Notes: a model not told the origin generated them from the letters alone. A stretch of 64,000 nucleotides of DNA from Dietzia sp032248695 (GCF_032248695.1 NZ_JAVHXC010000002.1:372001-436000); one strand, 5' to 3'. Numbered from the stretch's first letter, positions 15,914-24,496 are shown. Numbers and translations: made by a program.

Positions 15914-18546
15914 GCGCCCGACTGGTCCTGGGCCAGCTGCGCGCCCACGCTGGCCGCTACCTGGGCACCGTGCTGGCGATCGCCGTGGCCGTGGCGTTCG
16001 TGCTGGCCTCGGTGGGCGTCCTGCGGACGATGTCCGCCAGCGCCGACGCCTCCTTCGGCATGCGGTACGCCGACACCGCCGTGCTCGTGCAGCACCTCGG
16101 GGACCGGACCTCCGCGGGCACCGGGGCCGCGCGCGAGGAGGCGGCCGAGGCGCAGCGGCTCGGCCTGGAGGCCATCGCCGCCACACCGGGCGTGCGGGCG
16201 GTGACGGTCGACGCGCAGACGTGGGTGCGGGTCCGGGTGGACGGACGCGCCCAACGGATGACGACGACGACGACCCTGGCCACCGATGACGGCCTGCGGT
16301 GGCAACCCCTGGCGGACGGGCGGCTCCCCGCGGGCCCCGGTGAGGTCGCGGTGCGCGCGGACGCCGACCTCCCGGTGGGCGCCACGTTCGAGGTGCAGCC
16401 GAGCAGCGACGCCGATCCCGTGCCCGTGACGGTGGTGGGGCTGTTCGACCTGGCGGGGCAGCCGGACATGACGACCGCGTTCCCGCTGTACGCGACCGAC
16501 GAGCAGGTGCAGCAGTGGGCCGACTCCGGCGCCGGCGGGGACGTGCGCGTGGCCTCCGACGGCACCGTGTCCGACACGGCGCTCGCCGAGGAGATCGGAC
16601 GCCGGCTGGCCGAGGTGCCCGGCACGTCGGCGGTCGAGGTGTCCACCGGCGCGGCCGAGGCCGACGCCCTCGCCGAGTCCTTCATGGGCGGCCGCGAGGT
16701 CTACACGCGCGCCCTGCTGGCGTTCACCGTGCTGGCGGTGGCGGTGGCGGCCCTGGTGATCGGGACGACGTTCGCGGTGGTGTTCGCGGCCCGCGTGCGC
16801 GAGACGGCACTGCTGCGGTGCCTGGGCGCCTCCCGGCTGCAGCTGCGGGTGTCGGGGATCGCCGAGGCCCTGGTGGTGGGCGCGCTGGCCACGGCGGCCG
16901 GCCTGGCGCTGGGCCGGTTCGCGGTCTCCCTCGCGTCCCGGGAGGCGCCCCGCCTCGGGGTGACCCTGCCCCTGCAGGAGGTGAGCGTGCCCGGCCGCGC
17001 CTACCTGCTCGCCGCCGCGGTCGGCCTGGGCGTCACCCTGCTCACGGCCCTGCCGTCCCTGTGGCGCGCCACCTCGGGCAGCCCCCTCGAGGCGATGCGC
17101 CCCGCGGATGTGCGGCCCGACCCGTGGTGGCGGCGCCTGACGATGGTCGTGGTGGGCGCCGCGGTCGCGGCGTTCGGCTGGCACTCGATGTCGGCCGCGG
17201 TGGCCGCTCGGGACGTGGTCTCCGCCGGCGCGTGGGGGGTGCTGGCGTTCACGGGCCTGCTCGCCGTGGCCGCCGGGGCGCTGCCCACCCTGCTCGGCGC
17301 CCTCGGCACGGTCGTCGGCGCGGCACTCGGACCGGTGGGGCTGCTCGGCGCGCGCAACACCGCCCGCAGCCCGCGGCGGACCGCCGCGACGTCGTCCGCG
17401 GTCCTGGTGGGCGTGACGCTCACCGCGACGATGGTCACCGGCATCGCGCTGCTCGGCCCCGCGATCCAGAACCGCCTCGTCGACCGCGTCCCCCTGGACG
17501 TCGCCGTGACCGGAGCGAACGGCGTGCTGCCCGCCGGGCTGCCCGAGACGCTCGCCGGTACCCCGGGCGTGGCCGCCTCGCTCGTCGTCACGGACATGTA
17601 CGCCGAGGACCCGCAGGGCAGGCGGACGGTCCTGCGGGTCGCCGAGCCGGACCGCGTCCGCGACGTCATGCGCCGCGACGTGGTCCTGCCGGGGCCGGGC
17701 GAGATCGTGCTGCCCGAGTCCTCCCCCGTCGCCGCGGACGCCCGCGACGGCGACGTGGTCCGGTTCACCTTCTTCTCCGAGGACGACGGCCGCGACCTCG
17801 TGGTGCGGCGGACGGCCGACCAGTGGGCCCTGGCGGCCCCGGGCAGCGTTCCCGCCTGGCCGGTGGCCGAGCTGCCCGACGGCTCGCCGTGGCCCGAGGG
17901 TGTGGAGGTGCCTCGCCAGTTCGTCCCCCGCGCCGAGCTGTGGCTGCGCATGGACGCCGCCCTCGAGGGTGAGCGGCTCGACGCCGCGCTGCAGGACGTG
18001 CGCTCGGCGGTCGTGGACGCCGCCCCGGACCTGGCGGTGACCGAGAGCTTCGCCTCCCGGGAGCAGATCGCCACGTCCGTCCGCACGGTCCTCACGTCGA
18101 GCTCACTGCTGCTCGCCGTGGCCGTCGCCCTGGCGCTGGTCGGGGTGGCCAACACGCTGACGCTGGCGGTCCGCGAGCGCACGCGGGAGATCTCGCTGCT
18201 GCGGGGCGTGGGCGTGACCCGCACCGGCGTGTGGCTCATGCTGGTGCTGGAGACGCTGCTGGTGGCGGCGTGCGCCGCCGCCCTGGGTGTCCTCCTGGGC
18301 TCGGCCTTCGGGACGGCGGGCGCGGAGGCGCTGACCGGCGCGGGCGCATCCGGCGCGAGCAGTGGCGTGGGCGGCGGTGTGGGCGGCATCTTCGCCGACC
18401 TGACCGGGGCCGGGGCCGAGGGCGGTAACGGCGGCCCGCCCGTGGCCGATCTGGTGATGGTGGGCGTCGGCGGGGCCCTCGCCGCCGTCCTCGCGGCGGG
18501 GATCGCCGGCATCGGTGCGGTGCGCACGCGGGTGACGACGAGCTGA
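15910..18546 (+). CDS. FtsX-like permease of a MacB-type exporter
   Basis: The protein has 878 residues. There is one N-terminal membrane segment, a ~230-residue extracytoplasmic domain, then three membrane segments (~270-400, including VRETALLRCLGASRLQL). A second half repeats the layout: extracytoplasmic domain ~540-710, then VGVANTLTLAVRERTREISLLRGVGVTRTGVW. Two FtsX domains with the ALLRCLGAS/SLLRGVGVT signatures identify the family. With the preceding ATPase it would move hydrophobic substrates or lipoproteins, or act as a mechanotransmitter. The substrate is unknown. A Gly-rich loop lies near the C-terminus (~816-850). Confidence 0.88.
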   Translation: MSARLVLGQLRAHAGRYLGTVLAIAVAVAFVLASVGVLRTMSASADASFGMRYADTAVLVQHLGDRTSAGTGAAREEAAEAQRLGLEAIAATPGVRAVTVDAQTWVRVRVDGRAQRMTTTTTLATDDGLRWQPLADGRLPAGPGEVAVRADADLPVGATFEVQPSSDADPVPVTVVGLFDLAGQPDMTTAFPLYATDEQVQQWADSGAGGDVRVASDGTVSDTALAEEIGRRLAEVPGTSAVEVSTGAAEADALAESFMGGREVYTRALLAFTVLAVAVAALVIGTTFAVVFAARVRETALLRCLGASRLQLRVSGIAEALVVGALATAAGLALGRFAVSLASREAPRLGVTLPLQEVSVPGRAYLLAAAVGLGVTLLTALPSLWRATSGSPLEAMRPADVRPDPWWRRLTMVVVGAAVAAFGWHSMSAAVAARDVVSAGAWGVLAFTGLLAVAAGALPTLLGALGTVVGAALGPVGLLGARNTARSPRRTAATSSAVLVGVTLTATMVTGIALLGPAIQNRLVDRVPLDVAVTGANGVLPAGLPETLAGTPGVAASLVVTDMYAEDPQGRRTVLRVAEPDRVRDVMRRDVVLPGPGEIVLPESSPVAADARDGDVVRFTFFSEDDGRDLVVRRTADQWALAAPGSVPAWPVAELPDGSPWPEGVEVPRQFVPRAELWLRMDAALEGERLDAALQDVRSAVVDAAPDLAVTESFASREQIATSVRTVLTSSSLLLAVAVALALVGVANTLTLAVRERTREISLLRGVGVTRTGVWLMLVLETLLVAACAAALGVLLGSAFGTAGAEALTGAGASGASSGVGGGVGGIFADLTGAGAEGGNGGPPVADLVMVGVGGALAAVLAAGIAGIGAVRTRVTTS

Positions 18547-18616
18547 CTACCAGCGGATTCGATCCCCTCGAAATCATTCGGTGGCCATCCTTTGACAGAA
18601 CTGAGACACTATCGTT

Positions 18617-19492
18617 ATGCGAAATCGGGTGCTCCTCTCCGCCGGCGCGTTCGCGCTGGTGGCCGCGTCGTGCGCGCAGCCGGAGCCGCAGGTGCTCTCC
18701 GAGGCGCCGCGCTCCGCGTCCTCCGCTGCGCTGGCGTCGCCCACCGCGACCACCGAGCGTGAGGAACAGCAGGGCAAGTTCATCGCCCGGTGCGCGACCG
18801 AGGCCGACGGGGGCACCCCGGGGATGACCATCTTCACGGACGGCTCCCAGAACGTCACCGACCACTGCCTGAGCCGGTATTACATCGGGGTGCAGCCCGC
18901 GCCCGGGGCGTTGTACGTCCCCGACGAGGAGGCGGGCACCTACGCGCCGCCGGCCGAGACGACGACCGTCCAGCCGACGGGCGAGCAGTGGACCCCCGCC
19001 CAGCCGCGCACCGACATCGACCCGCGCGAGCCCGGGCTCACCGGTGACGACGAGACCCTCGCCGACGAGACGACCACGGACCGGCCCGACGAGCCGGGCG
19101 GGGACGACACGGACCCCTCCACCCCGGGGTCCGGCGAGCCCGGCAGCACGACACCCGGGACGACCCCCGGCGAGACCACCCCCACCTCGCCGTCGCCGAC
19201 CACCCCCGGCGGCGAACCGGGTCAGACCGAGCCCGGACTGCCGGGCCTCGACGACCCGAGCACGTCCACCCCGTCGCCGGCGGGGTCGACCGAGGCGACC
19301 TCCGTCCCCACGGGCGCGGACACGCGGCAGCTGCCGGCGCCCGCCCCGCAGGCCACCGCCACGCCCACCCAGGACGCCGGGTCGTTGGGATCGGCGGGAC
19401 CGGACGCGTCCGGGGAGTCGCAGACCTCCGTGCGGATACCGGCGTTCCGCTGGCCGGCCTCGTTCTGGCCGGGCGGCCCGCCGGCGAGCTGA
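18617..19492 (+). CDS. Putative lipoprotein, Pro/Thr/Gly-rich
   Basis: The protein has 291 residues. The N-terminus MRNRVLLSAGAFALVAASCA has a lipobox-like VAASC, so a lipoprotein is likely. The ordered part is ~50-110 (FIARCATEADGGTPGMTIFT, HCLSRYYIGV). The rest is a long Thr/Pro/Gly/Glu-rich spacer ending in FRWPASFWPGGPPAS. No ribosome site precedes ATG 18617; TATCGT ends one base before it. GTG 18629 is an alternative start but would lose the basic N-terminus. It follows the exporter by 70 bases and may be its partner. Function unknown. Confidence 0.65.
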   Translation: MRNRVLLSAGAFALVAASCAQPEPQVLSEAPRSASSAALASPTATTEREEQQGKFIARCATEADGGTPGMTIFTDGSQNVTDHCLSRYYIGVQPAPGALYVPDEEAGTYAPPAETTTVQPTGEQWTPAQPRTDIDPREPGLTGDDETLADETTTDRPDEPGGDDTDPSTPGSGEPGSTTPGTTPGETTPTSPSPTTPGGEPGQTEPGLPGLDDPSTSTPSPAGSTEATSVPTGADTRQLPAPAPQATATPTQDAGSLGSAGPDASGESQTSVRIPAFRWPASFWPGGPPAS

Positions 19493-19546
19493 CCGACGCG
19501 GTCAGATCGCGGCCGCCGTCATCGGCCCCGCGCCCCCGACACCACG

Positions 19547-19617
19547 ACAGCCGCGCGCCCCGGTGACCTCCCCGCGGACCCCTTCCGGTCCGGGACGTCA
19601 CCGGGGCGCGCGGCTGT
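19547..19617. terminator. Long bidirectional hairpin
   Basis: Perfect 21-base arms (19547-19567 and 19597-19617, beginning ACAGCCGCGCGC) surround a 29-base loop between the convergent lipoprotein and DUF4229 genes. Confidence 0.85.
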
Positions 19618-19638
19618 GGCGCCTCCCCGTGGGAGTGT

Positions 19639-19989
19639 TCAGGCCTCGTTCATCCGGCGGCGCAGGTCGTCCCGCTTCTCGCGCCGCCCGGAGTCGACCG
19701 CGGCGATGTCGGAGTTGATCTGCGCCCGCATCCGGCTGAACAACACCATCGACAGCGGGAGCGCGATCACCACGGAGATGATGGCCGCGACCAGCACCGG
19801 TACCTGCACCCCCGCGAGGCTGCCGATCCCGATGATGACCAGCGTCAGCGCCAGCACCAGCAGCAGGCGGACGATCGTGTAGAAGACCATGTTCCGGGCC
19901 AGACGTGCGCCGGGCGAGCCCGCTCTCGGCGTGGTCGCCGGGAGGGTGGACCCGTCCGTGGGGTGTGTTGATTCGTCTCGCTCGCTCAT
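19639..19989 (-). CDS. DUF4229 membrane protein
   Basis: The protein has 116 residues. There are two hydrophobic segments (VRLLLVLALTLVIIGIGSLAG and VPVLVAAIISVVIALPLSMVLF), then LFSRMRAQINSDIA and a basic tail, the layout of actinobacterial DUF4229. Such genes lie close to menA in mycobacteria, which fits menA 9 kb away here. ATG 19989 has no ribosome site, but TATCCT sits seven bases upstream, so the transcript is probably leaderless. Molecular role unknown. Confidence 0.75.
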   Translation of the reverse strand: MSERDESTHPTDGSTLPATTPRAGSPGARLARNMVFYTIVRLLLVLALTLVIIGIGSLAGVQVPVLVAAIISVVIALPLSMVLFSRMRAQINSDIAAVDSGRREKRDDLRRRMNEA

Positions 19990-19996
19990 GGTCCCC

Positions 19997-20010
19997 AGGA
20001 TACGTATCGT
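19997..20010. promoter_or_regulatory. Bidirectional promoter core
   Basis: The palindrome GATACGTATC holds a minus-strand -10 TATCCT (complement of 19997-20002, seven bases before the DUF4229 ATG). It also holds a plus-strand -10 TATCGT (20005-20010) for the small gene at 20029. The hexamers are only two bases apart. Confidence 0.55.
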
Positions 20011-20028
20011 GGTGGAAAGGAGGTTCGA

Positions 20029-20190
20029 GTGATCTGGCTCTTCGCACTCATCGGGGTGGTGACGGTGGCGATCCTGCTGTGGCGGGCATTCGGCCCCGGC
20101 TCACGACCGGCGCCGCCGCGCGTCATCGCCCCCGACGACGATCCGGAGTTCCTGCGGGAGCTGGACCGTCGTAAACCGCTGGACCCCTGA
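20029..20190 (+). CDS. 53-residue single-pass membrane protein
   Basis: GTG 20029 follows a perfect AAAGGAGG ribosome site seven bases upstream. The product has one N-terminal hydrophobic helix (IWLFALIGVVTVAILLW), a short Pro-rich linker and a charged C-terminus PDDDPEFLRELDRRKPLDP that should face the cytoplasm. It is too short for a 60-residue ORF cutoff. From memory, mycobacteria keep a similar ~54-residue gene next to their DUF4229 gene, which supports this being a real, conserved gene. Function unknown. Confidence 0.75.
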   Translation: MIWLFALIGVVTVAILLWRAFGPGSRPAPPRVIAPDDDPEFLRELDRRKPLDP

Positions 20191-20238
20191 CCCGCGGGCG
20201 CGGGCGGGCGTTCGGTCCTCCCGGTCCCCCGCGGCCGA

Positions 20239-20295
20239 GAGGGCGGGGCGGCTCAGCTGCGCGCTCCGTGAGGGCGGGTCGGCTCAGCTGCGCGC
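20239..20295. repeat. 26-base direct duplication at the 3' end of the phosphatase gene
   Basis: 20239-20264 and 20270-20295 are the same 26 bases with one mismatch (31-base offset). The second copy contains the last codons and stop of the tyrosine phosphatase, so the first copy is a duplicated gene end, including an extra in-context stop. Confidence 0.7.
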
Positions 20296-20808
20296 CAGCA
20301 GGCGGACGACGGAGTCCACGGCGTCGCTGATCTGCGCCCCCGTGCGGTCGAACACCTCGGGCTCGCGCCCGATCGGGTCCTCCACGTCGAGTGCGGGATC
20401 GTCGGTGTCGATGTCCAGCCGCGCGCGGGACAGGCCCGCCAGGGTGACGGCCGGGTCCGCATCGGCCAGCGCCGCCGCCTCGAGGAGCGTGTAGGTCTTC
20501 TTCCACAGCAGCGGCGCCAGCTCCTGGACGGCGTCCCGGTGCGCGCGGGTCGCGGTGAGCACCAGATCCTTGCCCGCGAGCAGTCTGGCGGTGAGCAGCC
20601 GCGAGGCGAACCCGCCGCCGTCCCCGCCGTAACCCTGCAGCACCCGCAGGGTCTCGCGATGGATCTCCACGCCGTTGGCGGCGCGGGTCCCGGCGGAGTC
20701 CACCGTCACGTCGAGACCAGCCTCGGCGGCTCGCGCGGCGAGCAGCCGCTCCGCGAGCGGTGAGCGACACATGTTGCCTGTACAGACCGTCATCACGGAG
20801 AGCGCCAT
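20284..20808 (-). CDS. Low-molecular-weight protein tyrosine phosphatase
   Basis: The protein has 174 residues. The P-loop CTGNMCRSPLAE (Cys-9, Arg-15) and the general-acid region ALDVEDPIGRE (Asp of DPIG) mark an active LMW-PTP. Relatives in actinobacteria dephosphorylate tyrosine kinases or host proteins, or act on polysaccharide export systems; rhamnose genes lie 2-9 kb away, but a link is speculative. TAGGAT lies six bases before ATG 20808 with no ribosome site, suggesting a leaderless transcript. Confidence 0.88.
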   Translation of the reverse strand: MALSVMTVCTGNMCRSPLAERLLAARAAEAGLDVTVDSAGTRAANGVEIHRETLRVLQGYGGDGGGFASRLLTARLLAGKDLVLTATRAHRDAVQELAPLLWKKTYTLLEAAALADADPAVTLAGLSRARLDIDTDDPALDVEDPIGREPEVFDRTGAQISDAVDSVVRLLARS

Positions 20809-20875
20809 GCCCCGATCCTAGTCAGCGGCCGGGCCGGCCCCGAGCTCCCCCGACCGGGCGGGCGGCAGTCCACGG

Positions 20876-21080
20876 CAGCCGCTCCCGCCGACAGCGTCTC
20901 GCCCGCCCTCCCTCCACAGCCGCTCCCGCCGATGGCGTCTCGCCCTCCCTCCCTCCACAGCCGCTCCCGCCGATGGCGTCTCGCCCTCCCCGCGGAGCGC
21001 GCGAGACGCCATCCCGAGGGGCGGCTGCAGGCGCGGTGCGCATCGAGACGGGCGAGACGCCATCGCGACGAGCGGCTGCA
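20876..21080. repeat. Cluster of interspersed palindromic elements
   Basis: The gap 20809-21198 holds three direct arms CAGCCGCTCCCGCCG-RYGGCGTCTCGCC (the first has ACAGCG), then two inverted arms GCGAGACGCCATC ending in GGCGGCTG and GAGCGGCTG. They form one full hairpin plus extra half-elements. Nothing coding is seen. It sits between two minus-strand genes, so it could terminate the enoyl-CoA hydratase transcript. Confidence 0.8.
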
Positions 21081-21198
21081 CGGATCCGCAGCGGCCGGAC
21101 GGGCCCGCGGGGCAGGACGGGCTGCAGCGGCCGGACGGACCGCCGCGGCGAGTTGACCCGCCGGGCGCGGACGCCTCGGGGGCACGGCCGCTACGGGC

Positions 21199-21975
21199 TC
21201 ACTCTCCGCGCCACTGCGGGGTGCGCTTCTCCAGGAACGCGCTCATCCCCTCCTGGGCGTCGCACGTCACGGCGTTGGTGGCCATGGTCTCGGCCATCTC
21301 CCGGTAGGCCTCTGCCTGCGGCAGGTCGATCTGCCGGTAGAAGGCCTGCTTGCCGATCTCCAGCGTCAGCGGGCTCGCGTCGGCGATCTGCGTGGCCAAC
21401 TCGTTCACCCGGGCGCGCAGCCGGTCGGCGGGGACCGCCTCGTTGATCAGGCCCCACTCGACGGCGGTGGCCGTGTCGATGGTCTCGCCGGTCAGGAGCA
21501 TCTGCATGGCCCTCTTCCGACCGATGTTGCGGGAGACCGCCACCATCGGTGTCGAGCAGAACAGTCCGATCTTCACGCCGGGGGTGCCGAAGCGAGCGGT
21601 GTCGACGGCCACGGCCAGGTCGCAGGTCGCGACGAGTTGGCAGCCCGCGGCCACGGCGTGCCCCTGGACCTCGGCGATCACGGGCTGGCCGATGGCCTGG
21701 ATGCTCTCCATCAGCTCCACGCAGGTCGTGAAGACCTCACGCTCCTGCTCGAGGGTGCGTTCGACCATCTCGCCGATCTCGTGTCCGGCCGACAGCGCCG
21801 GTCCGGAGCCGGTGAGGACGACGACCCGGCAGTCGGGGTCGTCCCCGAGTGACCGGATCGCGGCGGTGGCCTCGCGCATCATCTGCAGGGACAGCGGGTT
21901 GCGGCGCTCGGGCCGGTCGAGGGTGACGCGGGCGATCGGGCCGGTGCGCTCGACGAGGACGTACGGGGTGGTCAC
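21199..21975 (-). CDS. Enoyl-CoA hydratase/isomerase family protein (ECHDC3-like)
   Basis: The protein has 258 residues and a crotonase fold: VTLDRPERRNPLSLQMMREA, LSAGHEIGEM, EVQGHAVAAGCQLVATCDLAVA (oxyanion hole) and GLFCSTPMVAVSRNIGRKRAMQML. GLFCSTP at the position where hydratases carry a catalytic Glu resembles the ECHDC3 subgroup, so ordinary hydratase activity is uncertain. GTG 21975 is chosen because CGGAGG lies six bases upstream; the long upstream frame is proline/alanine filler. Confidence 0.82.
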   Translation of the reverse strand: MTTPYVLVERTGPIARVTLDRPERRNPLSLQMMREATAAIRSLGDDPDCRVVVLTGSGPALSAGHEIGEMVERTLEQEREVFTTCVELMESIQAIGQPVIAEVQGHAVAAGCQLVATCDLAVAVDTARFGTPGVKIGLFCSTPMVAVSRNIGRKRAMQMLLTGETIDTATAVEWGLINEAVPADRLRARVNELATQIADASPLTLEIGKQAFYRQIDLPQAEAYREMAETMATNAVTCDAQEGMSAFLEKRTPQWRGE

Positions 21976-22049
21976 TGGGGCCTCCGGGAGGGATGAGGGG
22001 TAGCCTCCCCTGGTTCTACCGTCCGCGGGGCCCGCCCGGGGCCGGACGC

Positions 22050-22130
22050 GCGCTGCTGCCCCCGCGTGAAGTCCCCGACGCCGCGCTGCTGCCCCCGCGT
22101 GAAGTCCCGACGCCGCGCTGCTGCCCGGCG
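22050..22130. repeat. Short ~33-bp tandem repeat
   Basis: CGCTGCTGCCCCCGCGTGAA recurs at 22051 and 22084, with a truncated third start at 22116, directly downstream of the 44-residue gene. No coding content is seen. Confidence 0.6.
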
Positions 22131-22265
22131 TCAGTTCGCGGCGGCGCGGTGCTGGCCGTCGCACCACTGCTCGGCGGGCACGGCGGCCTTGACCTGGTCG
22201 ACGTGCTCGCCGCAGCCCTCCCAGGTGGTCTTGCCGCAGACGGGGCAGGTGACGGGGTAACACAT
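22131..22265 (-). CDS. 44-residue Cys-rich protein, probable zinc-binding
   Basis: ATG 22265 is preceded by CGAGGAGATCCCC, a good ribosome site. The product begins MCYPVTCPVCGKTTWEGCGE and continues HVDQVKAAVPAEQWCDGQH. Cys-2, Cys-7, Cys-10, Cys-18 and Cys-34 plus several histidines make a compact zinc ribbon likely. From memory, very similar short proteins starting MC-P-TC--CGKTTW-GCG occur widely, including in fungi, so this is a real conserved gene of unknown function. It stands between rmlC and the enoyl-CoA hydratase-like gene. Confidence 0.72.
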   Translation of the reverse strand: MCYPVTCPVCGKTTWEGCGEHVDQVKAAVPAEQWCDGQHRAAAN

Positions 22266-22374
22266 GGGGATCTCCTCGGGTGTCGGATGGATGTCGGTAC
22301 GCCGCGCCGGCGGCCGCGGCCGGCTCGCCGGGCACGGGCGGGCGACGTTCGGCGGGCAGGTCGCCGAGGGTAGG

Positions 22375-23034
22375 TCAGCCCTGCGCGGGGCGCCACTCGG
22401 CGTCGACCCGGGGGGTGGCCTCCCGCAGCCGGTCGGTGTGCGACCGGCACGCGTCCCACTGCGGCAACCGGCCGGCGGCGGCCACGTCGAGCAGGCTGGG
22501 GGCGTCCCGGTCGCGCTCGCTCATGACGTGCTCGATCGCGGTGCCGTCGAGGGCCACGTGCGGCCAGTCGATGGCGATCTTGGGGTCGAAGGCGTCGATG
22601 ACGTGCTCGGCCCCGGGCCGCCAGCCCTCGGAGCAGAAGTACATCACGGTGGACTGCGGTTCGAGCGCGAGGAAACCGTGGGCCACGCCCTCGGGGATGT
22701 ACACGGCGCGCTGTTCGACGGAGTCGAGGATGACGCCGGCCCACTCGCCGAAGGTCGGCGAGCCCACGCGGACGTCCACGACCACGTCAAAGACCGTGCC
22801 GGAGGGGCACAGCACGTACTTGGCCTGCCCGGGCGGAACCTCGGCGTAGTGCAGGCCGCGCAGCACGCCCTCTCCGGAGACGGACACGTTGACCTGGGCG
22901 AGGTCGAAGCGGTGGCCGGTCATCTCGCGGAAGGCGGGGTCGGTGAACGCCTCGTGGAAGACCCCGCGGTCGTCGGAGATCTGGCGCGGGGTGATCTCCC
23001 ACGCCCCCGTCACACTGAGCTCGCGCAGCTGCAC
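22375..23034 (-). CDS. rmlC: dTDP-4-dehydrorhamnose 3,5-epimerase
   Basis: The protein has 219 residues and a cupin fold. VSVSGEGVLRGLHYAEVPPGQAK contains the conserved His of RGLHY, and YIPEGVAHGFLAL and DPKIAIDWP complete the RmlC pattern. It makes dTDP-4-keto-L-rhamnose, the substrate of RmlD, for the rhamnose linker of the arabinogalactan wall. It lies 3 kb from rmlD-rmlA-rmlB rather than inside that operon. GTG 23034 has AGGAAGG upstream. Confidence 0.9.
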   Translation of the reverse strand: MQLRELSVTGAWEITPRQISDDRGVFHEAFTDPAFREMTGHRFDLAQVNVSVSGEGVLRGLHYAEVPPGQAKYVLCPSGTVFDVVVDVRVGSPTFGEWAGVILDSVEQRAVYIPEGVAHGFLALEPQSTVMYFCSEGWRPGAEHVIDAFDPKIAIDWPHVALDGTAIEHVMSERDRDAPSLLDVAAAGRLPQWDACRSHTDRLREATPRVDAEWRPAQG

Positions 23035-23123
23035 GCTCGTCCCGCCTTCCTGAGAGTCCGTTCCCGGCCCCCGCGGGCCGCCGCCCGCCGGCGGCGGGTG
23101 CCCGTCCCGGGGCGCCGACAACA

Positions 23124-23675
23124 CTAGCCGCGCATCGCGTCGACGATCTGCCCGGCCGTCCACTCGCCGATGAGCAGGCAGCTCATCGCGTCGTCGTGGA
23201 CGGAGGTGTCCTCCCGCCACCCGGTGACGACGAACTGGAAGACGTAGGTGGCCTGGTCGTCACTCCATCCCACGATGAGGCTCGAGGTGGCCATCGCGCC
23301 GGGTTCGGCGGTGTAGGTGCCCCGCAGGTAGCGGTAGATGCTGGTGACGGCGCCGGCGTCCTCGTCGCCCTCGCCGGCCACCTGGTCCTGCAGGGTCCAG
23401 TCGGCGAGCGCGTCGGCGGTGGCGACGATCATCTCCACCGCCTGTTCGGTGTCCATCGCGGGGGCGACGCGCGCGCAGGTGGCCACGGCGTTGGGCGAGA
23501 ACCCGTCGCGGTGGGCGCCGGGGTCGACGTAGATCACCGCGGACGGCTCGGGCGATTCGATGCGCTGCCACGGCGGGCTGTCCACCCACGTGAGCGGCTG
23601 GGCGGCCACGGCCATCGGCGGGGTCGCCTCGAGGGCGCGGCCGGTGGAGGCGCAGTACTCCTGGATCGAGGTCAC
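23124..23675 (-). CDS. LpqN/LpqT-like protein without signal peptide
   Basis: The protein has 183 residues. PLTWVDSPPWQRIESPEPSAV, NAVATCARV and VFQFVVTGWREDTSVHDDAM resemble the core of LpqN/LpqT lipoproteins of mycobacteria. No signal peptide or lipobox is present from GTG 23675, so it may be cytoplasmic or a truncated relative. It follows the SDR gene by 14 bases and probably forms an operon with it. The domain call is from motif memory and should be treated as moderate. Confidence 0.5.
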   Translation of the reverse strand: MTSIQEYCASTGRALEATPPMAVAAQPLTWVDSPPWQRIESPEPSAVIYVDPGAHRDGFSPNAVATCARVAPAMDTEQAVEMIVATADALADWTLQDQVAGEGDEDAGAVTSIYRYLRGTYTAEPGAMATSSLIVGWSDDQATYVFQFVVTGWREDTSVHDDAMSCLLIGEWTAGQIVDAMRG

Positions 23676-23689
23676 GTCTGCGGTCCCCC

Positions 23690-24496
23690 TCAGCCCTGCA
23701 GTCCGGCGCCGACGATGTGGGCGCCACCGTCCACGACGAGGGTCTGGCCGGTGATCCAGTGCGCGTCGTCGGACAGCAGGAACGCCACGGGGCCGGCGAT
23801 ATCGTCGGGCACGCCGAGCCGGCCGGCGGGCAGGGCCGCGCCCATGGCCTCCTCACGGCCGGAGTAGAGCGCCTCGGCGAAGCGGGTCTTGACCACGCCC
23901 GGGGCGACGGCGTTGACGCGCACCGCGGGGCCCACCTCCACGGCGAGTTCCTGGGTCAGGCGCATGACGAGTGCCTTCGTGGCGCCGTACCAGCCGATCC
24001 CGGGTGAGGGCGCGAGGCCGGCGATGGAGGCGATGTTGACCACCGCGCCGCCGCACTCGCCGAGGCCCGAGTGGTAGACCTTCTGCGTCCACGAGAGCGT
24101 GCCCAGGGCGTTGACCTCGGTGATCTTGCGGGCGGCCGCCAGGTCGATGTCGACGGTGCGGCCGTAGGCGGGGTTGATACCGGTGTTGTTGACCAGCAGA
24201 TCGATGGGCCCGAACGCCTGCTCGGCGCGGGCGACGACCTCGCGTTGGTGGTCCTCGTCGTCGCTCTTGCCCGCCACCGCGAGGACCCGGTCGGGCGCGT
24301 CGAGCTCGGTGAGGGCGGCGTCCAGGCCCTCCTGCCCGCGCGCGGTGATGACCACCGAGGCCCCCTCCGCGAGGAGCCTCCGGGCGATGCCCAGGCCGAT
24401 CCCCCGGCTCGCGCCGGTGACGAGGGCGGTGCGGCCGGCGAAACGCTCGGGCACGACGGGGCCGGTGCGGGGGGCGGTGTGGGGGGTGGCGGTCAC
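23690..24496 (-). CDS. Short-chain dehydrogenase/reductase (FabG-like)
   Basis: The protein has 268 residues. Cofactor loop TGASRGIGLGIA, NNTG, the catalytic triad region VNIASIAGL, YGATKALVMRL (Tyr-x3-Lys) and the C-terminal FLLSDDAHWITGQTLVVDGG are those of classical 3-oxoacyl reductases. The substrate cannot be read. GTG 24496 follows AAGGAGACGGCC. It is the first gene of a two-gene unit with the LpqN-like protein. Confidence 0.85.
   Translation of the reverse strand: MTATPHTAPRTGPVVPERFAGRTALVTGASRGIGLGIARRLLAEGASVVITARGQEGLDAALTELDAPDRVLAVAGKSDDEDHQREVVARAEQAFGPIDLLVNNTGINPAYGRTVDIDLAAARKITEVNALGTLSWTQKVYHSGLGECGGAVVNIASIAGLAPSPGIGWYGATKALVMRLTQELAVEVGPAVRVNAVAPGVVKTRFAEALYSGREEAMGAALPAGRLGVPDDIAGPVAFLLSDDAHWITGQTLVVDGGAHIVGAGLQG

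Noticed and set aside
18592..18615. TTGACA/TATCGT promoter for the lipoprotein gene
   Set aside because: Spacing is only 12 bases, and the -10 ends one base before the ATG; not a convincing sigma-70 promoter or leaderless start.
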